The position numbers and the translations under genes are program-made. The notes below the pieces were generated by a model. It had not been told where the DNA came from, did no database searches, and saw nothing but the letters and a program-made list of their open reading frames with translations. DNA of 64,000 nt, from assembly GCA_002425765.1 (NCBI GenBank), contig DIMW01000004.1, positions 182,385 through 246,384 of the forward strand. The letters run 5' to 3'. Shown in pieces: positions 24,343 through 32,202 of the stretch. Source of the DNA: Spirochaetaceae bacterium UBA5556. GTDB taxonomy: Bacteria; Spirochaetota; Spirochaetia; Treponematales; Rectinemataceae. The first letter of the stretch is position 1. Each line of letters opens with the position of its first letter.

Positions 24343-26249
24343 ACTCCAATCTCCTCAAGGGATGATTCCATAGCCGCTGAAGGGCACTTCTGTTCCCTCA
24401 ACGGATTATATTTGTAACCAGACCACTCCATACCGAGGTGTCCGGAAAACTCCAGCATGTTGAGTCGGATACCATGCACAACCACAGAAAGCACCGTGAG
24501 CACGAAATTGAGCGAGTGGCTCACGAGCAAGAGCACGATCGCAATAAGAAGCTTCAATATAAAACCGAGCAAAAAGCCTGCCGCCCCTCCCAGTATGCCT
24601 GAGGCCATCCCATTGACCGTCTGCGAGATGGCCAGACCGGCCAGCCCTACAGCCCAGAGCCGGATGTAAGAGACAATATCGGCGAAGACACTGACAGTGC
24701 CCAGGAAAGTGGGAATGATGCCCTTGAGGCTCTCCAAGAGGCTGGAGCCGAACTTCCCGTTCCAGTTGCCAAACAGAAACACAAGGGAGAAACCGATGGC
24801 TATGCATATGAGGACCCAGCTTCTGAGGGGAAAGCGGGTCGCATCGATAACCAGGTTCAGTGCCGCGTTGAACATGCCGACAAGCAGTAGCAGAGAGCCT
24901 ATCTGCGAGAGAAATTTCAAATTCGGGAAATCGCGCCTGATGTTCTTCAAGTGAGCGATGGACAGCTGCACAAGTCCGATAATAAAGCAGAAGACCTTGA
25001 TGTTACTCTCGGAATCTGGTGACTGGCCATTTATAAAGTTGAGAGAGATTCTCTGAAGCAGTGATGGAAGATGGTTGAATTGAATGCCGAACCAGGACGC
25101 GGTCAGCGCACCCCACACCACCGTGACTGCGCCCAGCAGCAAGAAAAGCTTCTGTGCGTCGCCCACAGGACGACCCTTCCTCTTCCCCATAATAATCGAC
25201 GCGAGCGAGGCGAGCACAATCAGAGAGCCATACCCTCCGTCTCCGAAAATCATCGCAAAGAACAACGAAAAAAAGAGCAAGAACCAGAGGGAAATATCGT
25301 ACTCCCGATAATTCGGGACCGTGCCGAGAAACTCGAAGACCGGCTCTATGATACGAATCGCCGGCGGATTCTCCACGAGAGTGGGTGGATTCTCTTCATC
25401 GGAAGGATCGTTGAAGGCGATCGCCCATCCATACTTGGCGACGATTTTCTTGAATTTATCGCAATCCCTGGCAGGGACATAGCCCTGTAAATACGCAAAA
25501 TGCTCTTGATCGGGCATGCCCGATCGAAGCCGCTCGAGCACGATATCCGCCTCGAGTTCCTGGAGATACATTTTAACAAACGTCACCCGAACCGACAGGT
25601 CTTTGAACGCCCGGGCTATCTCTTTCTTCCGTTGATCGATCGATACAATTTCCCTGCGCATCTGCGTGAGGGAGAGCTCAGGCAGCAGAAATTCCTGGAA
25701 AGATGGAGGCAGTTCCGGCAACTTCTCCCCGTCTCCGAGGACGAGGCCAAACCTGAATTTGCCTTTGGGAGCTTGAAGCCTCATATATTCAAGTTCTTTC
25801 GGCAGGCTGGCCATCTCTTTGAGCGGCGCCTCAAAGAAACGGAGCGAACGCCCGCTTCCTTTGTCCACTTCGACGAGCGCCGCAACAGAAACATCCCCCC
25901 AACTCGCCACTCGGTCCATTTCGCGGACAAGCTGGTTCGTCCGTTCGCCCAACGAATCCAGTTCATGCTTCAGTTCTGAAACTTCCTGAACGAGGCTCTT
26001 TACTCCTGCGATATCAGATCGAGATAAGCTCTTCGATGGATCGGGCTTCGATTTCTTTTTATTATAGTTCTGAAGCAGAAAACATACGGATTCAGTCTCG
26101 GCCCTCTCGCGCTCAAGGCTCTGGTATGTCTCGCCAGAGCCCTGCAGTTCCTCGACATGGGCAACGCCAAGTTTCCGAAGCCGTTCGGGCACATTTCCCC
26201 TGTCCTTATCGAGCACGATGAGATAGAACTTCTTCATGGGGACAATCAT
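24339..26249 (-). CDS. atpI: V-type ATP synthase subunit I
   Basis: Stator/ion-channel subunit equivalent to eukaryotic subunit a. The N-terminal cytoplasmic half (about 1-320) is helical and coiled; the C-terminal half has seven or eight membrane segments, including FLLFFSLFFAMIFGDGGYG and SYIRLWAVGLAGLAIS, where the arginine facing the proteolipid glutamate lies. At 636 residues it is normal. AAGGAG lies 7 nt before the ATG at 26249, which overlaps the subunit D stop (ATGA). Confidence 0.96.
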   Translation of the reverse strand: MIVPMKKFYLIVLDKDRGNVPERLRKLGVAHVEELQGSGETYQSLERERAETESVCFLLQNYNKKKSKPDPSKSLSRSDIAGVKSLVQEVSELKHELDSLGERTNQLVREMDRVASWGDVSVAALVEVDKGSGRSLRFFEAPLKEMASLPKELEYMRLQAPKGKFRFGLVLGDGEKLPELPPSFQEFLLPELSLTQMRREIVSIDQRKKEIARAFKDLSVRVTFVKMYLQELEADIVLERLRSGMPDQEHFAYLQGYVPARDCDKFKKIVAKYGWAIAFNDPSDEENPPTLVENPPAIRIIEPVFEFLGTVPNYREYDISLWFLLFFSLFFAMIFGDGGYGSLIVLASLASIIMGKRKGRPVGDAQKLFLLLGAVTVVWGALTASWFGIQFNHLPSLLQRISLNFINGQSPDSESNIKVFCFIIGLVQLSIAHLKNIRRDFPNLKFLSQIGSLLLLVGMFNAALNLVIDATRFPLRSWVLICIAIGFSLVFLFGNWNGKFGSSLLESLKGIIPTFLGTVSVFADIVSYIRLWAVGLAGLAISQTVNGMASGILGGAAGFLLGFILKLLIAIVLLLVSHSLNFVLTVLSVVVHGIRLNMLEFSGHLGMEWSGYKYNPLREQKCPSAAMESSLEEIGV

Positions 26250-26860
26250 CGCTCGGCTCCTTCGACTTTTCGCTTCGCTATCTTTCCTCTGACGACCTGG
26301 GCTGTCTGCTGATCACCGAGATATATGCGTATTCTCCGAATATCGGCTATGGTCTCGGGAATCTTCACTTTCTCAAACAGATTGACCCTCTGCGTGGTGA
26401 TGCGCAGTTCGTGCGCGAGCAAGTCCCTCTGTTTTGAGACGACCTCAAGTTCCATCTGGGTGCGCAAGAGTTGCTCCATAAGTATCAGGGCGGAATCGAC
26501 CCAAGGAGGGGCGGTGTATAAATCATAGACCTGACGCTCAAAATCCACACCCTGGAAAATGGGGATGGCGACACCGGCGATATTGCCGGTATCTGTTTTC
26601 AGCGAAGATATCCTCAGCAGCGGCTCTCCTTTTAAAGTCCTCGCCATCTGCTGCTCCGAAAACACCGCAATCCATATATCGTATTCTTTTTCGAGGGTCG
26701 CCTTGCGCGCCTCAAGCTGTTCCAGCCGCGTCTGGACACTGCGCACCTCGACCTGCAGCTGCTGTTTTTTGAGCTGAAGCGTCGGAAGATAGCGCTGGTA
26801 CATCTTGAGCGCATCTTTTTTCTTCTTCAGCTCATTCTTCGTCAGCTTAATCTTTGCCAT
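26246..26860 (-). CDS. atpD: V-type ATP synthase subunit D
   Basis: Central-stalk rotor subunit, predicted as a long antiparallel coiled coil. It starts MAKIKLTKNELKKKKDALKM, the family opening, and has heptad-rich helices at the N-terminal 60 and C-terminal 70 residues; 204 residues is typical. The conserved VNLFEKVKIPE segment occurs near residue 165. It lies between B and I, with 32 bp separating it from B. Confidence 0.95.
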   Translation of the reverse strand: MAKIKLTKNELKKKKDALKMYQRYLPTLQLKKQQLQVEVRSVQTRLEQLEARKATLEKEYDIWIAVFSEQQMARTLKGEPLLRISSLKTDTGNIAGVAIPIFQGVDFERQVYDLYTAPPWVDSALILMEQLLRTQMELEVVSKQRDLLAHELRITTQRVNLFEKVKIPETIADIRRIRIYLGDQQTAQVVRGKIAKRKVEGAER

Positions 26861-26892
26861 GCCGCGTCGCCTTTCCTACCGTACGGTCTCGC

Positions 26893-28191
26893 TCACTCGT
26901 TGCCGACCCAGAATTTCTGGATCAGGTCCGAACGAAGCCCCGTCTCCCGAGGCTCAAAACATTCGGCGAGGATTCCCCAGCACTGGTCCAGAGCCTTTTC
27001 GAGGGGGACATTGACCGAAAGGTCCATCATCCGCTGCTCAAACAATTCACCATATTTGAGCAACTTGCGGTCCCACGCGCTCATCTGAAATCCCATCGAT
27101 TTCTTCTCCAAAGTATCCCTGTAGGCCGCGAAGAGCTTGATCATGGCATCCATGATGGAGCGATGATCGTCTCTGGTTTTCCCGTTCACCATCTGCTTCA
27201 GTCGAGAGAGAGAGCCAAAAGGCTCGATGTGACCGCCATGCAGATAGAACTGGCCTTCGGTGATGTAGCCTGTATTATCGGGGACGGGGTGCGTGACATC
27301 ATCGCCCGGCATCGTGGTGACGGCCAGAATCGTGATGGAGCCCGCATCCGAGAAATCAACCGCCTTTTCGTAGCGCGCCGCGAGTTGCGAGTAGAGGTCA
27401 CCGGGATAGCCGCGGTTCGAGGGAACCTGCTCCTGGGTTATCGCTATCTCCTTGAGGGCGTCCGCGAAGTTTGTCATATCGGTCAGCAGGACGAGCACGT
27501 TCTTGCCCTTGAGGGCAAAGCGCTCCGCGACCGCGAGCGAGATGTCCGGCACCATGAGGCACTCGACGATCGGGTCGGCCGCGGTGTGCACGAACATGAT
27601 CGTCTTCGAGAGGGCCCCGCCCTGCTCCAGCGTATCGCGGAAGAAAAGATAATCGTCGTACTTAAGGCCCATGCCGCCCAAGACGATAAGATCGACTTCC
27701 GCCTGCATCGCGATGCGCGCGAGAAGCGGGTTGTAGGGCTCGCCGGAAACGGAGAAAATGGGGAGTTTCTGGCTTTTTACGAGGGTGTTGAAGACGTCAA
27801 TCATCGGGATGCCCGTGCGGATCATCTCGCGCGGGATGATCCGCTTGTACGGATTCACCGAGGGACCGGCTATCGTGACGAGGTTGTCGCTGAGGACTGG
27901 GCCTCCGTCGCGGGGTTCGCCCGCGCCGTCGAAGATGCGCCCCATGAGGTTGTCCGAAAAACTCACCTGCATCGGGTGTCCTAAAAAACGAACTTCATCG
28001 CCGGTAGAGACTCCCCTGCCGCCCGCGAATACCTGGAGATAGACCATGTCGCCATCGAGGCGGATAGTTTCGGCGAGCGACATGCCGTAGCGTGTCTTCA
28101 CCTGCGCGAGCTCGCCGTAGGCGACATCCTGAGCCTTCACCGCAATCACATTGCCGACGATTGATTCAATTTTCGAATATATCTTGTTCAT
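26893..28191 (-). CDS. atpB: V-type ATP synthase subunit B
   Basis: Non-catalytic nucleotide-binding subunit of the V1 head. The 432-residue protein contains GRIFDGAGEPRDGGP, PREMIRTGIPMIDVFNTLVKSQKLPIF (where catalytic subunits would have a P-loop), LTDMTNFADALKEI and a C-terminal domain typical of the B family. The lack of a Walker A lysine is expected for this subunit. It directly follows A with a 3 bp gap. Confidence 0.97.
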   Translation of the reverse strand: MNKIYSKIESIVGNVIAVKAQDVAYGELAQVKTRYGMSLAETIRLDGDMVYLQVFAGGRGVSTGDEVRFLGHPMQVSFSDNLMGRIFDGAGEPRDGGPVLSDNLVTIAGPSVNPYKRIIPREMIRTGIPMIDVFNTLVKSQKLPIFSVSGEPYNPLLARIAMQAEVDLIVLGGMGLKYDDYLFFRDTLEQGGALSKTIMFVHTAADPIVECLMVPDISLAVAERFALKGKNVLVLLTDMTNFADALKEIAITQEQVPSNRGYPGDLYSQLAARYEKAVDFSDAGSITILAVTTMPGDDVTHPVPDNTGYITEGQFYLHGGHIEPFGSLSRLKQMVNGKTRDDHRSIMDAMIKLFAAYRDTLEKKSMGFQMSAWDRKLLKYGELFEQRMMDLSVNVPLEKALDQCWGILAECFEPRETGLRSDLIQKFWVGNE

Positions 28192-28194
28192 GCA

Positions 28195-29958
28195 TCACTC
28201 CAGCGCCTTTATCGCTTTCAACCCGCGGTCTTCGAATTCGGGCTTTCTCTCCATAAGCGCCTCTTTCACTTTTTTATAGAGGGAAACAAACATATCGCTG
28301 TCTTCCGGAGTGCCGTTCAAATCGAGCATGGTCTGACGCAGCTCATAGAAGAAGTTGCGAGCATCTTCCTTGTCCTTGAAAGTGATGTGCGACGCGAGTA
28401 TTTTCAGTACCAATTCGAATACATGCTTCTGCCGCGAAGGAGAAACCGCGGCGTCGACCGGATCGAAGGAGTTCTGCTGAAGGTAGACGGCGTCGAGGAA
28501 TTCGCTCTTCAGGTACACCACATAGTCTTCGAGGCTGGTGCCCTCTTCCCCGACGACCTTCATCATCGCCCCAACCTCGGCCCCGTGCTCGAGGAAGGTG
28601 TGGGCGTAGTGCACGGCCTGTTGTGGCATTATCCCGTCATATTTCGACCAAGAGTCGAGGGGATGGATCGAAGGATACTTGCGCGCGTCCGATCGCTCGC
28701 GCGACAGACCGTGGAAGGCGCCGACGACTTTCAGTGTCGCCTGAGTGACAGGCTCCTCAAAGTTGCCGCCCGCCGGCGAAACAGTGCCGCCGATCGTGAC
28801 GGAACCGGTTTTCCCATCGTAGAGCCGGACTATCCCCGCACGCTCATAGAACGCCGCAATGACCGATTCGAGATAGGCCGGAAAAGCCTCTTCGCCGGGG
28901 ATTTCCTCGAGGCGTCCCGACATCTCGCGCATCGCCTGCGCCCACCGGCTTGTGGAGTCGGCGAGCAAGAGCACGTCCAGCCCCATCTGACGGTAATACT
29001 CGGCGATTGTCACCGCGGTGTACACGGAAGCCTCGCGCGCAGCGACCGGCATGGACGAAGTGTTGCAGATGATCACCGTCCGTTCCATGAGCGCCCGGCC
29101 CGTCTTTGGATCGATGATCTGAGGGAACTCCTTGAGCGTCTCCACAACCTCGCCCGCGCGCTCGCCGCAGGCCGCGATGAGCACGATATCGACTTCGGCG
29201 TGGCGGCTCGTCACCTGCTGCAAGACTGTTTTCCCTGCGCCGAAGGGGCCGGGGATACAGTAGGTTCCCCCCTTCGCCACCGGAAAAAACGTGTCGATGA
29301 TTCGCGTCTTTGTCACGAGAGGATCTGCGGGTTTGAGCCGCTCCGAATAGCAGTCGACCGCACGCTTCACTGGCCAGGAAAACCACATCCGGACCTGTCT
29401 CTTGTTTCCTTTGGCATCGGACACTTCCGCGATCACATCGTCGATCGTATAGTCGCCCTCGGGCAGAATTTTAGTGACGCTCCACTCTCCATAAAAATCG
29501 AATGGCAGCATGATGATGTGCTTAAAATGCAGCTCGGGAACCCAACCGACGGCCATGCCCCGCTGAAGGAGGTCGTCCTCTTTTGCCAGAGGCGTGAAAT
29601 GCCATGTTGTGTCGCGTGAAAGTGCCTTCAGATAAAGTCCTGGCTCAAGAAAGTAACCGACCTTCTCGGCGATCTCCGGCAGCGGGTTTTGGAGCCCGTC
29701 ATAGATTTGGCCTAAAAGGCCTGGACCGAGTTCGACCGACAACAGATCGTTGGTGAATCGGACGCTGTCGCCGACCCGGATACCTTTGGTCATCTCATAG
29801 ACCTGAACCTGAACCGAGTTCCCCCGTATACGGATCACCTCGCTCTTCAGACTCTTGTTCCCTGCTTCAATATAAGCGACTTCGTTCATGGTCACTACTC
29901 CGTCGGTGCTGACGGAAACCATATTGCCGTTTACCGCGGTCACGAATCCTTCTGTCAT
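28195..29958 (-). CDS. atpA: V-type ATP synthase catalytic subunit A
   Basis: Catalytic subunit of the V1 head, 587 residues. The P-loop GPFGAGKT is at 237-244, the catalytic glutamate lies in CGERAGEV, and SRWAQAMREMSGRLEEIPGEE and the family-specific non-homologous region are present. Its ATG overlaps the end of the DUF2764 gene by 4 bp. With E, B, D, I and K it forms a complete bacterial V/A-type machine, which in spirochaetes probably pumps H+ or Na+ outward at the cost of ATP. Confidence 0.98.
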   Translation of the reverse strand: MTEGFVTAVNGNMVSVSTDGVVTMNEVAYIEAGNKSLKSEVIRIRGNSVQVQVYEMTKGIRVGDSVRFTNDLLSVELGPGLLGQIYDGLQNPLPEIAEKVGYFLEPGLYLKALSRDTTWHFTPLAKEDDLLQRGMAVGWVPELHFKHIIMLPFDFYGEWSVTKILPEGDYTIDDVIAEVSDAKGNKRQVRMWFSWPVKRAVDCYSERLKPADPLVTKTRIIDTFFPVAKGGTYCIPGPFGAGKTVLQQVTSRHAEVDIVLIAACGERAGEVVETLKEFPQIIDPKTGRALMERTVIICNTSSMPVAAREASVYTAVTIAEYYRQMGLDVLLLADSTSRWAQAMREMSGRLEEIPGEEAFPAYLESVIAAFYERAGIVRLYDGKTGSVTIGGTVSPAGGNFEEPVTQATLKVVGAFHGLSRERSDARKYPSIHPLDSWSKYDGIMPQQAVHYAHTFLEHGAEVGAMMKVVGEEGTSLEDYVVYLKSEFLDAVYLQQNSFDPVDAAVSPSRQKHVFELVLKILASHITFKDKEDARNFFYELRQTMLDLNGTPEDSDMFVSLYKKVKEALMERKPEFEDRGLKAIKALE

Positions 29959-30542
29959 GGTGCCACTCCGGTGTCTAAGGCGCTGCTCGTTGCTTCGGCA
30001 GCCGCACTGACGATATCCTGGTATAAGACTTTAAACCCTTCCCTGCCGCGCTCTTTGTCGAAAGAAGCACTGCGGGTCGCGATGAGTAATTTCATTTTAT
30101 AGGCTAAAATAGAATCAAGCTCAAAAGAGGAAAGAGAAGAGAGTCTCTCAATTACAGTCCATCTCTCATGCTCGAAAATGACTTCCGCTTGCAGAGGATC
30201 AGGAGCTCCGTGCACCGCCTGCGCCGTCTGAAGAGCGTCCGCGCCGATGCTGCCCGGTCTCGTCCACTGTTCGGCATCCCACTTGTTGGCCCTGGCCCGA
30301 AGCATCACGAGAGCATTCCGAACACCGCGTTCCCACTCAAAATACGCCTTCAAAAAGGCAGATTTTTCAATAGAAGCCGAGTACTCTCCCGTTCTCACTT
30401 CCTCGACATGGCGAATCAGCTCAAGATCGCTCTTCTCTACGAGCCTCGAACAGAGCAGATCGAACTCCTCGACCGAAATAGGCGGAGGTGCCCCAAATGG
30501 AAATGATACAAGAGTTGAAGCGAAGTACCAATAACGCTTCAT
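29955..30542 (-). CDS. DUF2764 family protein of the V-ATPase operon
   Basis: The 195-residue protein begins MKRYWYFASTLVSFPFGAPPPISVEEF, matching the DUF2764 family that occupies the slot between subunits E and A in spirochaete, chlamydial and Bacteroides V-ATPase operons. Canonical subunits C and F are not seen in this operon, so DUF2764 may be the functional counterpart of subunit C linking stalk and rotor ring. That is inference from position and predicted helix content. A TTG nine bases earlier is in frame; the ATG at 30542, one base after the E stop with AGGGAG upstream, is preferred. Confidence 0.85.
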   Translation of the reverse strand: MKRYWYFASTLVSFPFGAPPPISVEEFDLLCSRLVEKSDLELIRHVEEVRTGEYSASIEKSAFLKAYFEWERGVRNALVMLRARANKWDAEQWTRPGSIGADALQTAQAVHGAPDPLQAEVIFEHERWTVIERLSSLSSFELDSILAYKMKLLIATRSASFDKERGREGFKVLYQDIVSAAAEATSSALDTGVAP

Positions 30543-30543
30543 T

Positions 30544-31161
30544 TCAATCAAGGCTCCCTGAGGCGTCTTTTAAATATTCCGAAAGGAGGCTGTTGACGCG
30601 GGCTGAAAGAATCTGCGCGAGACTCTCCGCCGAAAAATCATATTGGGCGGAAGAACCGACCTGGCTTACACGAAACCCTGCATCGATGGCAGGATATGGT
30701 TTTAAAGTCACACCCTTGGAGAGTTCCTTTGCGAGCCTCGCCGAAAGAGATGCATCTATCTTTTGAATAAAGACAGGAGGAAGCAAGACTTCTGTGTCGG
30801 AAGACTGGCCTAGGGCCAGAGACCTTAAAATTTCTGGAATGATCTGTTCCGCCATCTTTGCGTCGAATGCGCCGGCGACATCGGCGTTTATCGCCGAATC
30901 AAGGAAGCGCTGAATACTCTGTTTGAGCGCAATCATGGTGTCTCTCGACGCCTGGAGGAGGCTTTCTCGAGAGGCCGCCTCCATCGACTCGATGCGGCGG
31001 GAAGCCTCTTCTTGCGCCTCTCCGGCTTCTTTCTTCGCGCGATTCACTATTTCCGAAGCTTCCGACTGAGCCTTATGAATGATCTCTTCGGCCTGCTGCT
31101 TTGCAACCTCTACCCCTTCGCTCCGGATCCTTTCAAGAAGCTCCTGTACTTGAATCTCCAT
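30544..31161 (-). CDS. atpE: V-type ATP synthase subunit E
   Basis: Peripheral-stalk subunit, 205 residues. The N-terminal half is a long charged helix rich in Ala, Glu and Lys (EEIIHKAQSEASEIVNRAKK) and the C-terminal half is the globular domain binding the V1 head (YPAIDAGFRVSQVGSSAQYDFS). It is the first gene of the V-ATPase operon, with GAGG ten bases before the ATG. The 200 bp upstream are AT-rich and hold candidate -10 boxes such as TAATAT, but no convincing -35 partner. Confidence 0.93.
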   Translation of the reverse strand: MEIQVQELLERIRSEGVEVAKQQAEEIIHKAQSEASEIVNRAKKEAGEAQEEASRRIESMEAASRESLLQASRDTMIALKQSIQRFLDSAINADVAGAFDAKMAEQIIPEILRSLALGQSSDTEVLLPPVFIQKIDASLSARLAKELSKGVTLKPYPAIDAGFRVSQVGSSAQYDFSAESLAQILSARVNSLLSEYLKDASGSLD

Positions 31162-31292
31162 AGTAGTTTTCCTCTGGTTGAGTTCGATATATCGAAAATA
31201 TACTATATTACCAAAAAGTATCCTTTATAACTCGATAGAGTTTATACTGAAAGCGCCATTAGGGCAAGGGAGAATTTGTCTATTTTGCCCTC

Positions 31293-31321
31293 TTGACAGG
31301 ATCGCCGCCTTGCGATTAAAT
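31293..31321 (+). promoter_or_regulatory. Promoter of tRNA-Gly
   Basis: TTGACA (31293-31298), 17 bp spacer, TTAAAT (31316-31321), about 58 bp before the tRNA. Confidence 0.65.
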
Positions 31322-31379
31322 CGCCCTCGTCATTGGGGTACCTTTTGAAAACGTCGCGGGAAGCGACGAATTTTATAAC

Positions 31380-31451
31380 GCGACCGTCGTATAACGGCTA
31401 TTACCCCAGCCTTCCAAGCTGGAGACGTGGGTTCGACTCCCATCGGTCGCT
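31380..31451 (+). tRNA. tRNA-Gly (anticodon TCC)
   Basis: Acceptor GCGACCG pairs with CGGTCGC; the anticodon arm CCAGC-CTTCCAA-GCTGG gives TCC, reading GGA; T-arm GTGGGTTCGACTCCCAT. The discriminator is T, and CCA is not encoded. Confidence 0.97.
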
Positions 31452-31504
31452 TAGCTCTTCAGAATCTCAAACCTCATGTGCCGGCCGATTGTTATCCTAC
31501 GTGC

Positions 31505-31550
31505 AAAATCAGTATAAATGCCTTTGGTGCAATGACAATACTGATTTTTT
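31505..31550 (+). terminator. Terminator downstream of tRNA-Gly
   Basis: AAAATCAGTAT (31505-31515) is the exact inverted complement of ATACTGATTTT (31538-31548), followed by TT. The stem is AT-rich with a 22 nt loop; it can act from either strand. Confidence 0.6.
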
Positions 31551-31651
31551 AGAGATATCGATGCAGGGATATCCGGTATAAATTAGGTATTGTGGGATTG
31601 CCGCGGAGCCCCTATTAAGAAATGACATTTTTTAAGGAGAAATAAACCATT

Positions 31652-31726
31652 TGGGACCGGGGCGGCTCGAACGCCCGACCTACTGCTTAGAAGGCAGTTG
31701 CTCTATCCAGTTGAGCTACGATCCCA
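31652..31726 (-). tRNA. tRNA-Arg (anticodon TCT)
   Basis: On the minus strand TGGGATC pairs with GGTCCCA, anticodon arm ACTGC-CTTCTAA-GCAGT gives TCT, reading AGA. T-arm GGGCGTTCGAGCCGCCC fits. It follows tRNA-Pro by 13 bp and is probably co-transcribed with it. Confidence 0.97.
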
Positions 31727-31739
31727 TTCAATACTCTAT

Positions 31740-31812
31740 TCGGGACGAGAGGATTTGAACCTCCGATCTTCTGCTCCCAAAGCAGACGCCTTAGCCCCTA
31801 GGCTACGTCCCG
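31740..31812 (-). tRNA. tRNA-Pro (anticodon TGG)
   Basis: On the minus strand CGGGACG pairs with CGTCCCG, anticodon arm TCTGC-TTTGGGA-GCAGA gives TGG, reading CCA. T-arm GGAGGTTCAAATCCTC. The discriminator is A. Confidence 0.97.
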
Positions 31813-31948
31813 ATTCCAGCGTTGTAAACTAGATGAAAAATAGGCCTGCTGTCAAGATATCGCTGGATCTTCAGACGGTCCCGGGCCGACCTGACATCTG
31901 GCCAAGCGGCGGATACGCCGTCAAAATACTATAGAGTAAAAATTGTTT
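31813..31948. other. Intergenic region between tRNA-Pro and the mgtA promoter
   Basis: No gene is visible. The region holds the divergent tRNA-Pro promoter (31826-31855) and a small GC-rich hairpin CGGCG-GATA-CGCCG at about 31905-31918. The remainder, to the mgtA promoter at 31949, is AT-rich without recognisable structure. Confidence 0.6.
31826..31855 (-). promoter_or_regulatory. Promoter of tRNA-Pro and tRNA-Arg
   Basis: TTGACA (31850-31855), 18 bp spacer, TAGTTT (31826-31831) on the minus strand, ending 13 bp before the tRNA-Pro 5' end. Confidence 0.6.
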
Positions 31949-31977
31949 TTGACTTGACTCTGACCATTTTTTAATAC
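31949..31977 (+). promoter_or_regulatory. Promoter of the mgtA leader operon
   Basis: TTGACT (31949-31954), 17 bp spacer, TAATAC (31972-31977). The predicted start near 31984 gives an unusually long 5' UTR of about 220 nt before the mgtA ATG, containing a leader peptide and a ribosome-site hairpin. A second overlapping TTGACT occurs at 31954. Confidence 0.7.
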
Positions 31978-32031
31978 ATAGTAGATGCGGTTCGAAATGT
32001 TCCACAAATCCAGCAAAAAGGAGGGTGCGTC

Positions 32032-32145
32032 ATGAACGACTCGGATGGCAGTCATAGTTATTGCATATGTACCGAGCCCGAAGATCCATTCCCGCGACCA
32101 TCTAACCTGACAGCTGGCAACGATACGGCAAAACACAGCCTCTAG
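32032..32145 (+). CDS. MgtL-like acidic/proline leader peptide upstream of mgtA
   Basis: A 37-codon frame with a strong AGGAGGG ribosome site 6-7 nt before its ATG, ending with TAG 57 nt before mgtA. Its centre reads TEPEDPFPRP (residues 14-23), a dense alternation of acidic and proline residues. In enterobacteria, the mgtL leader (which contains EPDPTPLP) destabilises translating ribosomes at low Mg2+ and so switches mgtA on; the resemblance is in composition, not homology. The peptide has no signal sequence. Position, ribosome site and the downstream hairpin support a regulatory translated leader rather than a functional protein. Confidence 0.7.
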   Translation: MNDSDGSHSYCICTEPEDPFPRPSNLTAGNDTAKHSL

Positions 32146-32156
32146 GCTAAAAGCCA

Positions 32157-32200
32157 TTCACCTCCTGCTGTTAGGGGACGCGGCAGTAATTTGAGGTGAA
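32157..32200 (+). promoter_or_regulatory. Hairpin sequestering the mgtA ribosome binding site
   Basis: TTCACCTC (32157-32164) is fully complementary to GAGGTGAA (32193-32200), which contains the mgtA Shine-Dalgarno; inside it CTGCTG (32165-32170) pairs with CGGCAG (32181-32186). The ATG of mgtA follows at 32203. The strand CACCTCCTGCTG (32159-32170) is also complementary to the leader-peptide ribosome site, CAGC (32011-32014) plus AGGAGG and TG (32019-32027) with AAAA and G bulged. The two pairings cannot coexist, which is the hallmark of a translational switch. Confidence 0.75.
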
Positions 32201-32202
32201 CT

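Noticed and set aside
28387..29619. 410-codon frame antisense to V-ATPase subunit A
   Set aside because: Shadow frame rich in Arg and His with no motifs; no promoter or ribosome site.
31900..31920. GC hairpin with GATA loop taken as a terminator
   Set aside because: Neither strand has a following T-run, and it lies upstream of promoters rather than at a gene end.
31921..32157. 78-codon minus-strand frame over the mgtA leader
   Set aside because: It lies opposite the leader peptide and promoter; the plus-strand frame has a better ribosome site and context, and the minus frame has no ribosome site.
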